64,000 bases of DNA from Pseudomonadota bacterium (GTDB lineage Bacteria > Pseudomonadota > Gammaproteobacteria > Burkholderiales > Rhodocyclaceae): positions 62,001-126,000 of the forward strand of contig JAGTRS010000006.1 in assembly GCA_018262195.1 (NCBI GenBank), in the 5' to 3' direction. A program made the translations under genes and the position numbers. The first letter of the stretch is position 1. The number at the start of each line of letters is the position of its first letter. Of this stretch, positions 44,424 to 55,005 are shown piece by piece. The notes below the pieces were generated by a model that saw only the letters and a list, made by a program, of their open reading frames with translations, was not told the origin of the DNA and did no database searches.

Positions 44424-46757
44424 TTATGCACGCTCCACGGAGATCAAGCCGAACATGTCGCCAAGCATCGCTGTGCTTGCATGTGCCGCCGAAACGCGAA
44501 CACAACCGGCAGGTACATTGTTATCACTCTTGGCGACCAGTATTGCCTCAGCGGAACCTTGCTTGACGAGTACTTGCGCGCCATCGGCAACACCAACCTG
44601 CGTCATGGTTTGCTCATTTATGCGAGCTGTCGGAGCAACCGCATCGGCAGTCTGTTGCAGAGCAGGCGCACGACGTGCCATCGGGTCGGCAAAGTTGATC
44701 GGCACATCGGCAATTCGCTGAAGACCGTTTGCAGACGCTGCAGGAAGAGCAATGGAGACGCCATTCAATTCGTTGCTCAGTGCGGCAACGAATTCGACGC
44801 CCGTGCCCAGCACTTCATCGCGAATCTCTTCACTGGAGTTGTAACCGAATCCATCAAGATTCAGTACATTGCCAAGGACACGGAGCAACTTCCAGGCAGG
44901 CCGTGCATCACCGCGCGCCTTGACCACACCATTAAAACTCTGGGCGCGGCCTTCAGTATTAACGAAGGTACCGGAAGTTTCGGTATAGGGGGTGATCGGC
45001 AGCATCACATCGGCAAATTCGAGAGCCGCCGCATGTTTGAAAGCGGACATATAGACCACTAGGCTGGCTTGCTTCAAAGCGCCCTGTACCAATTGCGGAT
45101 TGGCACAATCAAATTCCGGCTCAATGCCCATCAGGACATAAGCCTTGCGCGGCTGTTCAAACATCTGGCGAGCATTCGCTCCGGACGGCAGCACTCCGGA
45201 AAGGTGTGCTCCGACGGTGTTTGCACTTTCGCCAAGGAAACCGATAGTCGCGCCAGTAATCTTGCCAAGCTCCAGTGCCAGCACATGAAGTTGAGTGCCA
45301 TCAGTGGATTGTGTCGCGACGTTCCCAAGGAATACGGCACGCTTCTCGCCGTCAACCAAGCTCTGAGCTATCTTCTTGCTGGTTTCGCAAACCACGGCCG
45401 ATTCGGCACCGGTAGGCACGGCGACACCCTTGATTTCGGCCGCCGCCTTGACGATACCCGCCAGCGCGAGCGCCAATTGGGCCGGTGCAACGGTCAGACG
45501 GGCATGGAAGTTGATCAATTGATCATCACCAGTCACCGACAACATACTGACTTTGGTAAATTTCTTGGCAGCCTGGCGCAAACGCTGAGCGATCAGCGGA
45601 TGATCCTTGCGCAGGAAAGAGCCAACGACCAGTGCCCCGTCCAGATCCGGGATTTCGGTGAGACGCATGCCCAGCCAAGGAGCACCGGCCCGCTTGGAAT
45701 CGGATGAGAAATCGCTCTGGCGCGGACGGAAATCGATATTGCCGCTACCGAGGCCCTTCATGACCTTGCCAAGGAGAAAGAGTTCTTCGACGGTAGAGCT
45801 TTGGGCCGCCAAGGCAGCAATCGAGTCGCCGCCGTGTTCGCGAGAAACATCCTTCAGACCATGGGCGACATAGTCGAGGGCGACATTCCAGTCGACTTCC
45901 TTCCATTCACCGCCCTGCTTGACCATCGGCTTGGTCAGGCGTTCGTCGGAGTTCAGGGCCTGATAGGAGAAACGCTCCTTGTCGGAGATCCAGCACTCGT
46001 TAACTTCTTCGTTCTCACGCGGCAGAACGCGCATCACGTTGTCATGCTTGACCTGGACTACCAGATTGGCACCGACGGAATCGTGCGGGCTGACCGACTT
46101 GCGGCGCTGCAGTTCCCAGGAACGGGCGGTGTAGCGGAAAGGCTTGGAGGTCAGCGCGCCAACCGGGCAGAGGTCAATCATATTGCCCGACAATTCCGAA
46201 TCGACCGTACGACCAACGAAGGTCATGATCTCGGAATGCATGTTGCGGTTGGCCATGCCGAGTTCCATGATGCCGCCGATTTCCTGACCAAAGCGAACGC
46301 AACGGGTACAGTGAATACAGCGGCTCATTTCTTCCATGGAGATCAGCGGACCGACACTCTTGTGGAAAACGACGTGTTTTTCTTCGGTATAGCGGCTCTT
46401 CATCGGGCCGTAGCCGACCGACATGTCCTGCAACTGGCACTCGCCGCCCTGATCGCAGATCGGGCAATCCAGCGGATGATTGATGAGCAGGAATTCCATC
46501 ACACCCTTCTGAGCCTTGACGGCCAGTTCGGAGTGGGTAAAGACCTTCATGCCGTTGGTCACCGGCGTTGCGCAGGCTGGCAACGGCTTCGGCGCCTTCT
46601 CTACCTGCACGAGACACATGCGGCAGTTGGCGGCAATCGAAAGTTTCTTGTGGTAGCAGAAATGCGGAATGTAAACGCCCACCTGCTGCGCGGCATCCAT
46701 CACCGTGCTGCCATCGGGCACTTGCGCCTTTTTGCCGTCGATTTCGATTTCTAGCAT
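44424..46757 (-). CDS. nuoG: NADH-quinone oxidoreductase subunit G
   Basis: The 777-residue subunit starts with a [2Fe-2S] domain (CYHKKLSIAANCRMC, ACATPV). The His-Cys3 site CPICDQGGECQLQ and a [4Fe-4S] site (CIHCTRC) follow, then a long molybdopterin-oxidoreductase-like region. No extra N7 cluster motif was noticed. It carries electrons from NuoF toward NuoI. It lies 55 bases after nuoF. Confidence 0.96.
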   Translation of the reverse strand: MLEIEIDGKKAQVPDGSTVMDAAQQVGVYIPHFCYHKKLSIAANCRMCLVQVEKAPKPLPACATPVTNGMKVFTHSELAVKAQKGVMEFLLINHPLDCPICDQGGECQLQDMSVGYGPMKSRYTEEKHVVFHKSVGPLISMEEMSRCIHCTRCVRFGQEIGGIMELGMANRNMHSEIMTFVGRTVDSELSGNMIDLCPVGALTSKPFRYTARSWELQRRKSVSPHDSVGANLVVQVKHDNVMRVLPRENEEVNECWISDKERFSYQALNSDERLTKPMVKQGGEWKEVDWNVALDYVAHGLKDVSREHGGDSIAALAAQSSTVEELFLLGKVMKGLGSGNIDFRPRQSDFSSDSKRAGAPWLGMRLTEIPDLDGALVVGSFLRKDHPLIAQRLRQAAKKFTKVSMLSVTGDDQLINFHARLTVAPAQLALALAGIVKAAAEIKGVAVPTGAESAVVCETSKKIAQSLVDGEKRAVFLGNVATQSTDGTQLHVLALELGKITGATIGFLGESANTVGAHLSGVLPSGANARQMFEQPRKAYVLMGIEPEFDCANPQLVQGALKQASLVVYMSAFKHAAALEFADVMLPITPYTETSGTFVNTEGRAQSFNGVVKARGDARPAWKLLRVLGNVLNLDGFGYNSSEEIRDEVLGTGVEFVAALSNELNGVSIALPAASANGLQRIADVPINFADPMARRAPALQQTADAVAPTARINEQTMTQVGVADGAQVLVKQGSAEAILVAKSDNNVPAGCVRVSAAHASTAMLGDMFGLISVERA

Positions 46758-46812
46758 GTCGCTACCTTGTAGCCTGACTTTTCGTCGTTGATTTCGTTAC
46801 AACCCGCAGCCA

Positions 46813-48141
46813 TCAGGCCGGAATCTTGTGGAAGCCACTGCCCGCCCATTGCACATCCTTGGGAACCAGACAGGTCTTGTTTTCAATGTGGTACTCGAAT
46901 TCCTTGCCGAAGTGCTTGATGAAACTCTGCACCGGGAAAGCTGCCGCATCGCCAAGCGCACAGATCGTGCGACCAGCAATATTGCCAAGCACGCTGTTCA
47001 GCAGTTCCAGATCTTCCGGCTTGCCGAGTCCGTTCTCGATACGGTGCACGACCTTGTACATCCAGGCAGTACCTTCGCGGCAGGGGGTACATTGGCCGCA
47101 TGACTCTTCGTAATAGAAGAAAGACAGACGCTCGAGCGCCTTGACCATGCAGACCGTCTCGTCCATCACGATGACCGCACCGGAACCTAGCATCGAACCG
47201 CCCTTGCTGATCGAGTCGTAGTCCATGGTGCAATCCATGATCACCTCACCCGGCATGACCGGGGCCGACGAACCACCAGGAATTACCGCCTTGAGCTTAC
47301 GTCCACCACGCATCCCGCCGCACATTTCGAGCAAGGTCGAGAACGGGGTACCGAGCGGAATTTCGTAGTTGCCTGGACGATTGACGTGGCCGGAGACCGA
47401 GAAGAGCTTGGTCCCGCCGTTATTTGGCTTGCCAAGGTTCAGGAACTCTTCGCCACCCATCTTCAAAATGAACGGAATAGAAGCAAAGGTTTCGGTATTG
47501 TTGATCGTCGTCGGTTTGCCATACAAGCCGAAAGAAGCGGGGAACGGGGGCTTGAAGCGTGGCTGCCCCTTCTTGCCTTCGATCGATTCGAGCAGCGCGG
47601 TTTCTTCGCCGCAGATATAGGCGCCGTAGCCGTGGTGTGCGAACAACTCGAAGTTGAACCCGGACCCCAGAATGTTCTGGCCGATAAATCCTGCTGCACG
47701 CGCTTCGTCAAGCGCCTCTTCGAAGCGCTTGTACTCCAACCAGACTTCACCGTGCACATAGTTATAACCGCGATTTGCACCCATCGCATAGGCGGCGATC
47801 GCCATACCTTCAATGACGGCATGCGGGTTGTAACGCATGATATCGCGGTCCTTGAATGTCCCCGGCTCGCCTTCATCCGTATTACAGACAACATACTTGT
47901 CACCGGGGAAGGAACGCGGCATGAAGGACCACTTCAGACCCGTCGGGAAACCAGCGCCACCGCGGCCGCGCAATACCGATTTCTTGACCTCGCTGATGAC
48001 ATCTTCCTGAGTCATTCCTGTTTCCAGGATGCGCTTCAGTTGCGCATAACCGCCGCGGGCGACGTAATCCTTGAGGTGCCAAGTGTCGTCACCATCCAAG
48101 CCTTCCATCAGGACGCCGTTGATCGAGCCAAGCATGGCCAT
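46813..48141 (-). CDS. nuoF: NADH-quinone oxidoreductase subunit F
   Basis: I place the start at the ATG at 48141, which overlaps the nuoE stop (TAATG) and follows GAGGAG, giving 442 residues. It holds the NADH and FMN site ([33 protein letters not shown]) and cluster N3 ([12 protein letters not shown]). It is the electron entry subunit of complex I. It resembles the NuoF-like half of HoxF encoded elsewhere in this window. Confidence 0.97.
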   Translation of the reverse strand: MAMLGSINGVLMEGLDGDDTWHLKDYVARGGYAQLKRILETGMTQEDVISEVKKSVLRGRGGAGFPTGLKWSFMPRSFPGDKYVVCNTDEGEPGTFKDRDIMRYNPHAVIEGMAIAAYAMGANRGYNYVHGEVWLEYKRFEEALDEARAAGFIGQNILGSGFNFELFAHHGYGAYICGEETALLESIEGKKGQPRFKPPFPASFGLYGKPTTINNTETFASIPFILKMGGEEFLNLGKPNNGGTKLFSVSGHVNRPGNYEIPLGTPFSTLLEMCGGMRGGRKLKAVIPGGSSAPVMPGEVIMDCTMDYDSISKGGSMLGSGAVIVMDETVCMVKALERLSFFYYEESCGQCTPCREGTAWMYKVVHRIENGLGKPEDLELLNSVLGNIAGRTICALGDAAAFPVQSFIKHFGKEFEYHIENKTCLVPKDVQWAGSGFHKIPA

Positions 48142-48614
48142 TATTTGCACTCCTCAAGCAGCTTGTCGATCTGTTCCGGGTGCATGTGGCTGCACATCGA
48201 GCGGTTGTTGACGATGAAGACCGGCGCATCACCGCAAGCCCCCATGCATTCACCTTCCTTCAATGTGAATTTGCCGTCCGGCGTCGTTTCGCCATAGCCG
48301 ACACCCAGCTTGTGCTGAAGGTATTCGCCGGCATGGTAGCCACCCGACAGCGCGCAAGGCAGGTTGGTACAGACCGTGATCTTGTACTTGCCAACCGGCT
48401 TCAGGTCATACATGTTGTAGAAAGAAGCCACTTCGTAGGCCGCCATCGGCGGCATACCAAGATAGTTGGCGACCGCCTCGATGGATTCGGGGGCCAGCCA
48501 GCCTTTTTCTTCCTGGGCGTGAGCGAGACAGGCCATCGACGCCGACTGTTTCTGATCGGCGGGATACTTGGCGACCTCGCGGGCAAACTTCTGGAGGGTT
48601 TCAGCGGAAAACAT
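48141..48614 (-). CDS. nuoE: NADH-quinone oxidoreductase subunit E
   Basis: The 157-residue thioredoxin-like subunit has all four ligands of the N1a [2Fe-2S] cluster: CTNLPC near residue 82 and CMGAC near 123. It sits with NuoF in the NADH dehydrogenase module. Its ATG overlaps the nuoD stop by one base, and its stop overlaps the nuoF start. Confidence 0.97.
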   Translation of the reverse strand: MFSAETLQKFAREVAKYPADQKQSASMACLAHAQEEKGWLAPESIEAVANYLGMPPMAAYEVASFYNMYDLKPVGKYKITVCTNLPCALSGGYHAGEYLQHKLGVGYGETTPDGKFTLKEGECMGACGDAPVFIVNNRSMCSHMHPEQIDKLLEECK

Positions 48615-49867
48615 CAGCGGTCAATCTCGCCAAAAACAATATCTTGGGAACCGATAATCGTAACGACGTCGGCGATCATGTGGCCTCTGGACATTTCATC
48701 CAGACCAGCCAGGTGAACAAAGCCCGGCGCGCGAATCTTCATGCGGTAAGGCTTGTTGGCACCATCGGAAACAAAGTAGATGCCGAACTCGCCCTTCGGG
48801 TGCTCGACTGCGGCATAAGCTTCGCCCGCCGGAACATGGATGCCTTCGGTGAAGAGCTTGAAGTGGTGAATCAGCTCCTCCATGTTGGTCTTCATGTTTT
48901 CACGCGGCGGCGGCGCCACCTTGTTGTTATCAGTGATCACCGGGCCGGGATTCTTGCGCAGCCAGGCGATACATTGCTTGATAATGTTGTTCGACTGGAT
49001 CATTTCTTCCATGCGAACCAGGTAGCGGTCATAGCTGTCGCCATTGACACCCACCGGCACATCAAAATCGATCTTGTCGTACGCGGCGTACGGCTGCTTT
49101 TTGCGCAAGTCCCATGCGATGCCGGAACCGCGCAGCATGGCGCCCGTAAAGCCCATCTGCAGGGCCCGCTCCGGAGTGACCACGCCGACATTGACCAGAC
49201 GCTGCTTCCAGATCCGGTTGTCGGTCAGCAGGGTGTGGTATTCGGAATGATAGGTCGGGAAACGGTTGGTGAAATCTTCAAGGAAGTCCAGCAAGGAACC
49301 GCTGCGATTCTCGTTCTTTTCGGCCGCTTTCTTGGCGTTGGTCCAGGTCGATTCCTGGTACTGCGGCATGCGGTCCGGCAGGTCACGATAAACGCCACCC
49401 GGACGATAGTAGGCAGCATGCATCCGAGCGCCGGAAACCGCCTCATAGACGTCCATCAGGTCTTCACGCTCGCGGAAGGTATAGAGCGCCATGGTCATCG
49501 CACCGACGTCCAAGGCATGACAGCCGATCCACAAGAGGTGGTTGAGGATACGCGTCACCTCATCGAACATGACCCGGATGTACTTGCCACGCTCCGGCAC
49601 TTCGATACCAAGCAGCTTTTCGGTCGCTAGGCAGTAGGCATGCTCGTTACACATCATCGACACATAGTCGAGACGATCCATGTAGGGCACGGACTGGACC
49701 CACGTGCGTGTCTCGGCCAGTTTTTCAGTGGCGCGGTGCAGCAAGCCAATGTGCGGGTCAGCTCGCTGGACAACTTCGCCATCCAGCTCGAGCACCAGTC
49801 TCAGCACACCGTGTGCTGCCGGGTGCTGCGGACCAAAGTTCAAAGTGAAATTACGGATGTCAGCCAT
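48614..49867 (-). CDS. nuoD: NADH-quinone oxidoreductase subunit D
   Basis: The 417-residue subunit shows the quinone-site segment [20 protein letters not shown] at the start, then [13 protein letters not shown] and a C-terminal [12 protein letters not shown]. It is related to hydrogenase large subunits but lacks the metal-binding cysteines. It overlaps nuoC by eight bases, and the two are separate genes here. Confidence 0.97.
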   Translation of the reverse strand: MADIRNFTLNFGPQHPAAHGVLRLVLELDGEVVQRADPHIGLLHRATEKLAETRTWVQSVPYMDRLDYVSMMCNEHAYCLATEKLLGIEVPERGKYIRVMFDEVTRILNHLLWIGCHALDVGAMTMALYTFREREDLMDVYEAVSGARMHAAYYRPGGVYRDLPDRMPQYQESTWTNAKKAAEKNENRSGSLLDFLEDFTNRFPTYHSEYHTLLTDNRIWKQRLVNVGVVTPERALQMGFTGAMLRGSGIAWDLRKKQPYAAYDKIDFDVPVGVNGDSYDRYLVRMEEMIQSNNIIKQCIAWLRKNPGPVITDNNKVAPPPRENMKTNMEELIHHFKLFTEGIHVPAGEAYAAVEHPKGEFGIYFVSDGANKPYRMKIRAPGFVHLAGLDEMSRGHMIADVVTIIGSQDIVFGEIDR

Positions 49868-50465
49868 GAGCAGTATCCCCGAAAGTATCTTCGCGCACGA
49901 TGCGCGGGGTGTTCTCGCGAGGTTCGATGGTGACCGGTTGATAGATCACGCGAGCCTGATCGGGGTCGTAGCGCATTTCGACGTGACCGGAAATCGGAAA
50001 ATCCTTGCGGAAAGGATGCCCAATAAAGCCGTAATCAGTGAGAATGCGACGCAGGTCATCATGACCAACGAAGGCAATCCCATAGAGATCGAATGCTTCG
50101 CGCTCAAACCAGTTAACACTCTTCCAGACACCAGTAACGGAATCAACAGAGGGAAATTCATCGTCTTCCGCTAAGACACGAACGCGCAAGCGCCAGTTGT
50201 TGGTAACCGAAAGAAGGTGAGAAACCGCTGCGTAGCGCCGGCCCTGCCAAACACCATCGCCGTAGGTCGAATAATCGACACCGCACAGATCAATGATCTC
50301 TTCAAAGCAAAGATCAGCCTCATCCCGCAACGCGGTCATCACAGCAAGATAGTCGGCTGCGCCAACCTCAATAGTTACTTCACCCAAAGCCAGCTTCAGC
50401 GATTTCAGTTTATCGCCAAAGTGCTTCTGCAGGTTTTGACTAAGCGTTTCCAGCTTGGCAGACAT
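49860..50465 (-). CDS. nuoC: NADH-quinone oxidoreductase subunit C
   Basis: The 201-residue peripheral-arm subunit carries the family signature [20 protein letters not shown] in the shorter form [20 protein letters not shown] and ends with [16 protein letters not shown]. It has no cofactor and supports NuoD. It lies 19 bases after nuoB and overlaps nuoD by eight. Confidence 0.96.
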   Translation of the reverse strand: MSAKLETLSQNLQKHFGDKLKSLKLALGEVTIEVGAADYLAVMTALRDEADLCFEEIIDLCGVDYSTYGDGVWQGRRYAAVSHLLSVTNNWRLRVRVLAEDDEFPSVDSVTGVWKSVNWFEREAFDLYGIAFVGHDDLRRILTDYGFIGHPFRKDFPISGHVEMRYDPDQARVIYQPVTIEPRENTPRIVREDTFGDTAHG

Positions 50466-50484
50466 ATCGAATCAGCCTTGGCAA

Positions 50485-50961
50485 TTAACGAGCAATGGTG
50501 TTGGTGCGACGAATCTTGTTCTGCAACTGAATTAGCCCGTAAATCAGGGCTTCAGCAGTTGGCGGACAGCCGGGCACATAGATATCGACAGGCACGATGC
50601 GATCGCAACCGCGCACGACAGAATAAGAGTAATGGTAGTAGCCACCGCCATTGGCACACGAGCCCATCGATATCACCCAACGGGGCTCGGCCATCTGATC
50701 GTAAACTTTGCGCAAGGCAGGCGCCATCTTGTTGGTCAGCGTACCCGCAACGATCATGACATCAGATTGTCGGGGACTGGCTCGAAAAACGATACCAAAA
50801 CGATCAAGGTCGTAACGAGAAACCCCGGCATGGATCATCTCAACCGCACAACAAGCCAAACCAAAAGTCATTGGCCAAATCGAGCCGGTTCGCATGTAGT
50901 TGATCAGGCTGTCAGCCGTCGTGGTGACGAAGCCTTCCTGGAGAACGCCTTCAATAGCCAT
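50485..50961 (-). CDS. nuoB: NADH-quinone oxidoreductase subunit B
   Basis: The 158-residue subunit binds cluster N2, the last carrier before quinone. The cysteines are in [11 protein letters not shown] (adjacent pair), [14 protein letters not shown] and [14 protein letters not shown]. Length and motifs are standard. It lies nine bases after nuoA. Confidence 0.97.
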   Translation of the reverse strand: MAIEGVLQEGFVTTTADSLINYMRTGSIWPMTFGLACCAVEMIHAGVSRYDLDRFGIVFRASPRQSDVMIVAGTLTNKMAPALRKVYDQMAEPRWVISMGSCANGGGYYHYSYSVVRGCDRIVPVDIYVPGCPPTAEALIYGLIQLQNKIRRTNTIAR

Positions 50962-50970
50962 ACCCTAGCC

Positions 50971-51342
50971 TCATTCCCATTCCAGCGCACCCTTGGCCCA
51001 GGCATACGCATAGCCAATGACCAGAATGGCAACAAACACAAGCATCTCGATAAAACCGAACATCTTGATCGACTCGGTCGCGACGATATCTTTAAAGATT
51101 GACGCCCATGGAAACAGGAATGCAATTTCCAGATCGAACAAAATAAAGAGAATAGCAATCAAGTAAAAACGCACATCAAACTTCATGCGCGCATCTTCGA
51201 ATGCTTCAAAGCCACACTCGTAAGGAGAGAGCTTTTCCGGGTCCGGACGACTGGGAGCGAGAATAAAACCCATCGCAATGGGCAAAACACCCACTGCAAC
51301 CCCCACCAGAACGAACATCAGGATTGGAAAGTAGTTTTCCAT
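50971..51342 (-). CDS. nuoA: NADH-quinone oxidoreductase subunit A
   Basis: The 123-residue protein has three helices with the signature [20 protein letters not shown] in the loop after the first helix and [15 protein letters not shown]. It is the first gene of the complex I operon. A tRNA-Leu gene lies 65 bases upstream on the same strand, so the tRNA may be cut from the same transcript. Confidence 0.97.
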   Translation of the reverse strand: MENYFPILMFVLVGVAVGVLPIAMGFILAPSRPDPEKLSPYECGFEAFEDARMKFDVRFYLIAILFILFDLEIAFLFPWASIFKDIVATESIKMFGFIEMLVFVAILVIGYAYAWAKGALEWE

Positions 51343-51407
51343 GATCCGCCGCCAATATTCAGTTTCTTGTTCGAAACAGCGTACCTTGCGGCCACTGCCC
51401 CAGTTTT

Positions 51408-51492
51408 TGGTGCCGACGGCGAGACTCGAACTCGCACAGCTTGCGCCACTACCCCCTCAAGATAGCGTGTCTACCAATTTCACCACGTCGGC
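51408..51492 (-). tRNA. tRNA-Leu (anticodon GAG)
   Basis: The reverse strand folds as an 85-base class II tRNA. The acceptor arms are GCCGACG and CGTCGGC, with discriminator A and an encoded CCA. The D-arm holds GGTGAAATTGGTAGACAC, the anticodon stem is CTATC/GGTAG with loop TTGAGGG (anticodon GAG, leucine CUC/CUU), and there is a long variable arm and the T-arm GTTCGAGTC. It sits between secG and nuoA, the usual place in betaproteobacteria. Confidence 0.96.
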
Positions 51493-51543
51493 ACTTTTTT
51501 TGATTCGCCTGACGAGGACTCGAGCCAAGCAAATCACCTTGCG

Positions 51544-51915
51544 TTACTTCGGTATATCTTTCGCCTTGGAGCCCGCATCAACAGGCGCCACCGGCGATTC
51601 ACCGCCCGCCGAAGCAGGCTGCGAAACAGTCTGCGATTGTACCGGTTCTTGCATAAGACTGCCAGTCGTTTTTGGCTTGTTGGAGCCGATATACGCCAGA
51701 GTCAAACTGGTCACAAAAAATACCGCAGCAAGCACGCCAGTAGTGCGACTCAAGAAGTTTGCCGAACCGGTTGCACCAAAGAGGCTACCCGAGGCACCAC
51801 TACCAAACGCCGCCCCCATATCAGCCCCTTTACCGTGCTGCATCAGCACAAGACCAATAATAACGATTGCAACCAGAATATGGACCGTCAGGACCAGAGA
51901 GAAAAGCCAGTTCAT
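51544..51915 (-). CDS. secG: Preprotein translocase subunit SecG
   Basis: The 123-residue protein has two membrane helices (about 4-24 and 53-75), joined by the conserved loop LMQHGKGADMGAAFGSGASG. A Gln/Ser/Pro-rich C-terminal tail follows. It is the auxiliary SecYEG subunit for protein export. It lies 11 bases after tpiA and 51 bases before the tRNA. Confidence 0.95.
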   Translation of the reverse strand: MNWLFSLVLTVHILVAIVIIGLVLMQHGKGADMGAAFGSGASGSLFGATGSANFLSRTTGVLAAVFFVTSLTLAYIGSNKPKTTGSLMQEPVQSQTVSQPASAGGESPVAPVDAGSKAKDIPK

Positions 51916-51926
51916 TTATCAGCCTA

Positions 51927-52676
51927 TCAATTTGCCGCGAAGCAAATCGCCAGAAAATCATCCGCAACCAAGGCAGCCCCACCGATCAGACCACCATCGA
52001 TATCAACCTGCCCAAACAACTCCATCGCATTTTGTGGCTTAACGCTACCGCCATACAAAATACGCAAACCATTTGCCACCCCGAGATCCAGTTCAGCAAC
52101 CTTGGCACGAATCGCCGCATGCACCTCCTGCGCCTGAGCAGGGGAAGCTGTCACTCCGGTTCCAATTGCCCAAACCGGCTCGTAGGCAACCACAGCTGAT
52201 GCCATAGCCGCAACACCCAAACGATCCAAGACAGCAGACAGCTGCCGAGCAACAACAACTTCAGTCATTCCCGCCTCGCGCTCCGCCAGCGTTTCACCGA
52301 CACACAAAACCGGGATCAAGCCAGCCCTCAGAGCCGCCTCAAACTTGGCCGAAACAGCCTCGTTGGTTTCGCCATACAGCGCACGGCGTTCAGAATGCCC
52401 GACCAGCACATAACGACAACCGAACTCCAGCAACATGGAAGCCGAAACTTCGCCGGTAAAAGCACCCGACTGATGTTCGCTTACAGATTGAGTCCCCCAA
52501 GCCAAAGCGGACCCCGAAAGAATCGACTGCACCTGCCCAAGGTATGGATAAGGCGGGCAGACAGCAACGTCGCAAGACAACCCGGAGACCCCCGCCTTGA
52601 TGCGCTCAAGTAGCGCCGCATTCTGCTGGAGGCTGCCATGCATTTTCCAGTTACCTGCAACGAGCTTTTTACGCAT
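51927..52676 (-). CDS. tpiA: Triosephosphate isomerase
   Basis: The 249-residue barrel enzyme starts [13 protein letters not shown] (Asn and Lys of the active site). It has the catalytic histidine in [10 protein letters not shown], the catalytic glutamate in [12 protein letters not shown] and the phosphate loop LYGGSVKP. It interconverts dihydroxyacetone phosphate and glyceraldehyde 3-phosphate. A near-consensus promoter lies upstream, and secG follows after 11 bases. Confidence 0.97.
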   Translation of the reverse strand: MRKKLVAGNWKMHGSLQQNAALLERIKAGVSGLSCDVAVCPPYPYLGQVQSILSGSALAWGTQSVSEHQSGAFTGEVSASMLLEFGCRYVLVGHSERRALYGETNEAVSAKFEAALRAGLIPVLCVGETLAEREAGMTEVVVARQLSAVLDRLGVAAMASAVVAYEPVWAIGTGVTASPAQAQEVHAAIRAKVAELDLGVANGLRILYGGSVKPQNAMELFGQVDIDGGLIGGAALVADDFLAICFAAN

Positions 52677-52710
52677 GTGCTAGACGATTCTGTTGGCGAA
52701 AAACCTTCGG

Positions 52711-52740
52711 ATTATAGCGACCCGATGATTTTTCGGTCAA
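52711..52740 (-). promoter_or_regulatory. Strong sigma-70 promoter of tpiA-secG-tRNA-nuo
   Basis: The reverse strand has TTGACC (52740-52735), 18 bases and TATAAT (52716-52711). The start would be near 52704, giving a 28-base leader for tpiA. No other equally good promoter was seen before nuoA, so it may drive the whole run. Confidence 0.75.
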
Positions 52741-52763
52741 TACGAATAGGAAGATCGACAAAT

Positions 52764-54116
52764 TCATTGCGCCGATTCGCGAACCACCGCAGCAAGTTTT
52801 TCGGCCGCACAGGTCACCTCGACAGCATCCTCACCCTCCACCATGACTCTCAGCAGAGGCTCGGTTCCCGAGGCGCGCAACAGCACCCTACCCCGCCCCT
52901 GAAGACTGCTCTCGGTATCTGCAAGCGCCGAAGTAATCGACGGGTGATCTTTCCAGGGAAATCCGCGCGTTACCGGCACATTGATCAGTTTCTGCGGGTA
53001 GAGAACCAACCCCCCCAACAACTCCTTCAGGCTCCCACCCTCCTCGCGCAAGGCTGCCAGCACCTGTAGCGCCGCAACAATGCCATCGCCGGTCGTGTGG
53101 CGGTCCAGTGCAAGGATGTGCCCGGAGTTTTCGCCTCCGAAAAGCCAGCCTTTTTCGTTGAGCATTTCAACAACGTACCGGTCACCTACTGCAGCCCGGG
53201 CAAACGGGATACTCAGCTTGCCGAGTGCGTGCTCCAGTGCCAGGTTGCTCATCAGCGTACCAACAACTCCTTTTACCGGAGCGCTGCGGGCTCGACTACG
53301 AACGATGGCATATAGCAACTGATCACCGTCATAGAGATTGCCTTCGGCATCCACCATTTGCAGGCGATCGGCATCGCCATCCAGCGCAATACCAAGGTCG
53401 GCACGATTGGCGAGAACCGCCTCGCACAACGCCTTCGGCGCGGTTGCCCCGACAGCATCATTGATGTTCAGCCCGTTTGGCTGAACACCGATGCTCACTA
53501 CGTCTGCCCCCAACTCATGGAAGACGCTTGGCGCGATGTGGTAAGCGGCACCGTGAGCACAGTCGATAACGATTTTCAGGCCGCGCAAATCCAGATCATT
53601 GGGAAATGTGCTCTTGCAGAATTCAATGTAGCGGCCACGCGCATCCTCAATCCGTCGAACCCGGCCCAGATCCGCCGGTGGTGCACAGACCATCGGTTGG
53701 TCAATCCCCTCCTCGATCGCATGCTCGACCTCATCAGGCAATTTTGTGCCCTGCGCCGAGAAAAATTTGATGCCGTTATCGTAGTAAGGGTTATGCGATG
53801 CGGAAATAACAATACCAGCCTGCAAGCGCAGGGCACGGGTCAAATAGGCGACAGCCGGGGTTGGCAAGGGGCCAACCAGGCAAACCTCAACACCGGCGGC
53901 CGAAAATCCCGCCTCTAGGGCCGACTCAAGCATGTACCCGGAGAGACGGGTGTCCTTGCCGATCAAGACCGCAGGACGATCTCCTGGCGGCATCTCGCTT
54001 CGACCAAGCAAGGCTTTGCCCGCGGCATATCCCAGACGCATTACAAAATCCGGAGTAATCGGCGATTGACCTACACGCCCCCGAACGCCATCGGTACCAA
54101 AATACTTTCTACTCAC
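52764..54116 (-). CDS. glmM: Phosphoglucosamine mutase
   Basis: The 450-residue enzyme has the phosphoserine site [19 protein letters not shown] near residue 100, the metal loop [14 protein letters not shown] near 240, [12 protein letters not shown] near 325 and the phosphate-binding [15 protein letters not shown] near the C terminus. It converts glucosamine 6-phosphate to glucosamine 1-phosphate for cell-wall precursors. It overlaps the folP stop by four bases, the common folP-glmM pairing. Confidence 0.97.
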   Translation of the reverse strand: MSRKYFGTDGVRGRVGQSPITPDFVMRLGYAAGKALLGRSEMPPGDRPAVLIGKDTRLSGYMLESALEAGFSAAGVEVCLVGPLPTPAVAYLTRALRLQAGIVISASHNPYYDNGIKFFSAQGTKLPDEVEHAIEEGIDQPMVCAPPADLGRVRRIEDARGRYIEFCKSTFPNDLDLRGLKIVIDCAHGAAYHIAPSVFHELGADVVSIGVQPNGLNINDAVGATAPKALCEAVLANRADLGIALDGDADRLQMVDAEGNLYDGDQLLYAIVRSRARSAPVKGVVGTLMSNLALEHALGKLSIPFARAAVGDRYVVEMLNEKGWLFGGENSGHILALDRHTTGDGIVAALQVLAALREEGGSLKELLGGLVLYPQKLINVPVTRGFPWKDHPSITSALADTESSLQGRGRVLLRASGTEPLLRVMVEGEDAVEVTCAAEKLAAVVRESAQ

Positions 54117-54949
54117 AGAGGACTCCCTTTATCGATCGCCGACCAGACAGCCAAGGCATCCTTGGTCGCTGCCACATCATGCACGCGTAGTATTTTCGCA
54201 CCTTTCTGGGCCGCAATGAGCGCTGCGGCAACACTGGCAGCCAATCGATCCGCCACGGGGCGCCCGGTTATGGCGCCAAGCATGGATTTTCTGGACACCC
54301 CAACCAACAAAGCAAAATCTTCGACGAAGTCGGCAGACAATGCACGAAAAAGAGCCAGATTGTGATCCTGAGTTTTACCGAAGCCAAAGCCTGGATCGAC
54401 AACAAGCCGATCATCCGTGACCCCCACCGCCCGACATCGCATCACAGCCGCTCTCAGGAAGGCCGCTACCTCACTAACGACATCTCCGTACACTGGTGAC
54501 TGCTGCATTGTTCCAGGCTCGCCCTGCATGTGCATGACACATACGGCGCAATCACTACCCGACACCACTGCCAGCGATTCCGGACATGTCATGCCTGTGA
54601 TGTCGTTGATCATGGTTGCGCCAGACTCAAGCGCCGCACGCATCACAACAGGCTTGTAGGTATCGACCGATATCGGAACACCCCAAGCTGAAATCTCACG
54701 AAGAACCGGAACCAAACGCCGCAATTCTTCACTCTCGGGCGTGGGAATAGCCCCCGGCCGGGAGGACTCGGCCCCTATGTCAAGAATGTCAGCGCCTGCT
54801 TCAAGTTGCTGGCGGGCATGTCGAATGGCTTGATCAACATCGCCAACCAAGCCATCCCCGGAAAATGAATCCGGAGTCAGATTGACAATCCCCATCAACA
54901 AGGGACGATCAAGGGAAAGCAGGAAATGCCCGCAGCGAAGTTTTTGCAT
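54113..54949 (-). CDS. folP: Dihydropteroate synthase
   Basis: The 278-residue barrel enzyme has the pterin and phosphate sites [16 protein letters not shown] near residue 19, [13 protein letters not shown] near 56, a MINDITG segment and [14 protein letters not shown]. It joins 4-aminobenzoate to the pterin pyrophosphate in folate synthesis. It lies between ftsH and glmM, with a terminator separating it from ftsH, so folP-glmM probably form their own unit. Confidence 0.96.
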   Translation of the reverse strand: MQKLRCGHFLLSLDRPLLMGIVNLTPDSFSGDGLVGDVDQAIRHARQQLEAGADILDIGAESSRPGAIPTPESEELRRLVPVLREISAWGVPISVDTYKPVVMRAALESGATMINDITGMTCPESLAVVSGSDCAVCVMHMQGEPGTMQQSPVYGDVVSEVAAFLRAAVMRCRAVGVTDDRLVVDPGFGFGKTQDHNLALFRALSADFVEDFALLVGVSRKSMLGAITGRPVADRLAASVAAALIAAQKGAKILRVHDVAATKDALAVWSAIDKGSPL

Positions 54950-54954
54950 GTCTG

Positions 54955-54987
54955 AAAAACAAAAGGCCGGGAGTGCTCTCCCGGCCG
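54955..54987 (-). terminator. Terminator after ftsH
   Basis: On the reverse strand GGCCGGGAG-AGCA-CTCCCGGCC is followed by TTTTGTTTTTC. It is a strong rho-independent terminator 19 bases after the ftsH stop and just before folP. Confidence 0.92.
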
Positions 54988-55005
54988 GTTCAAAAATTGA
55001 AAATA

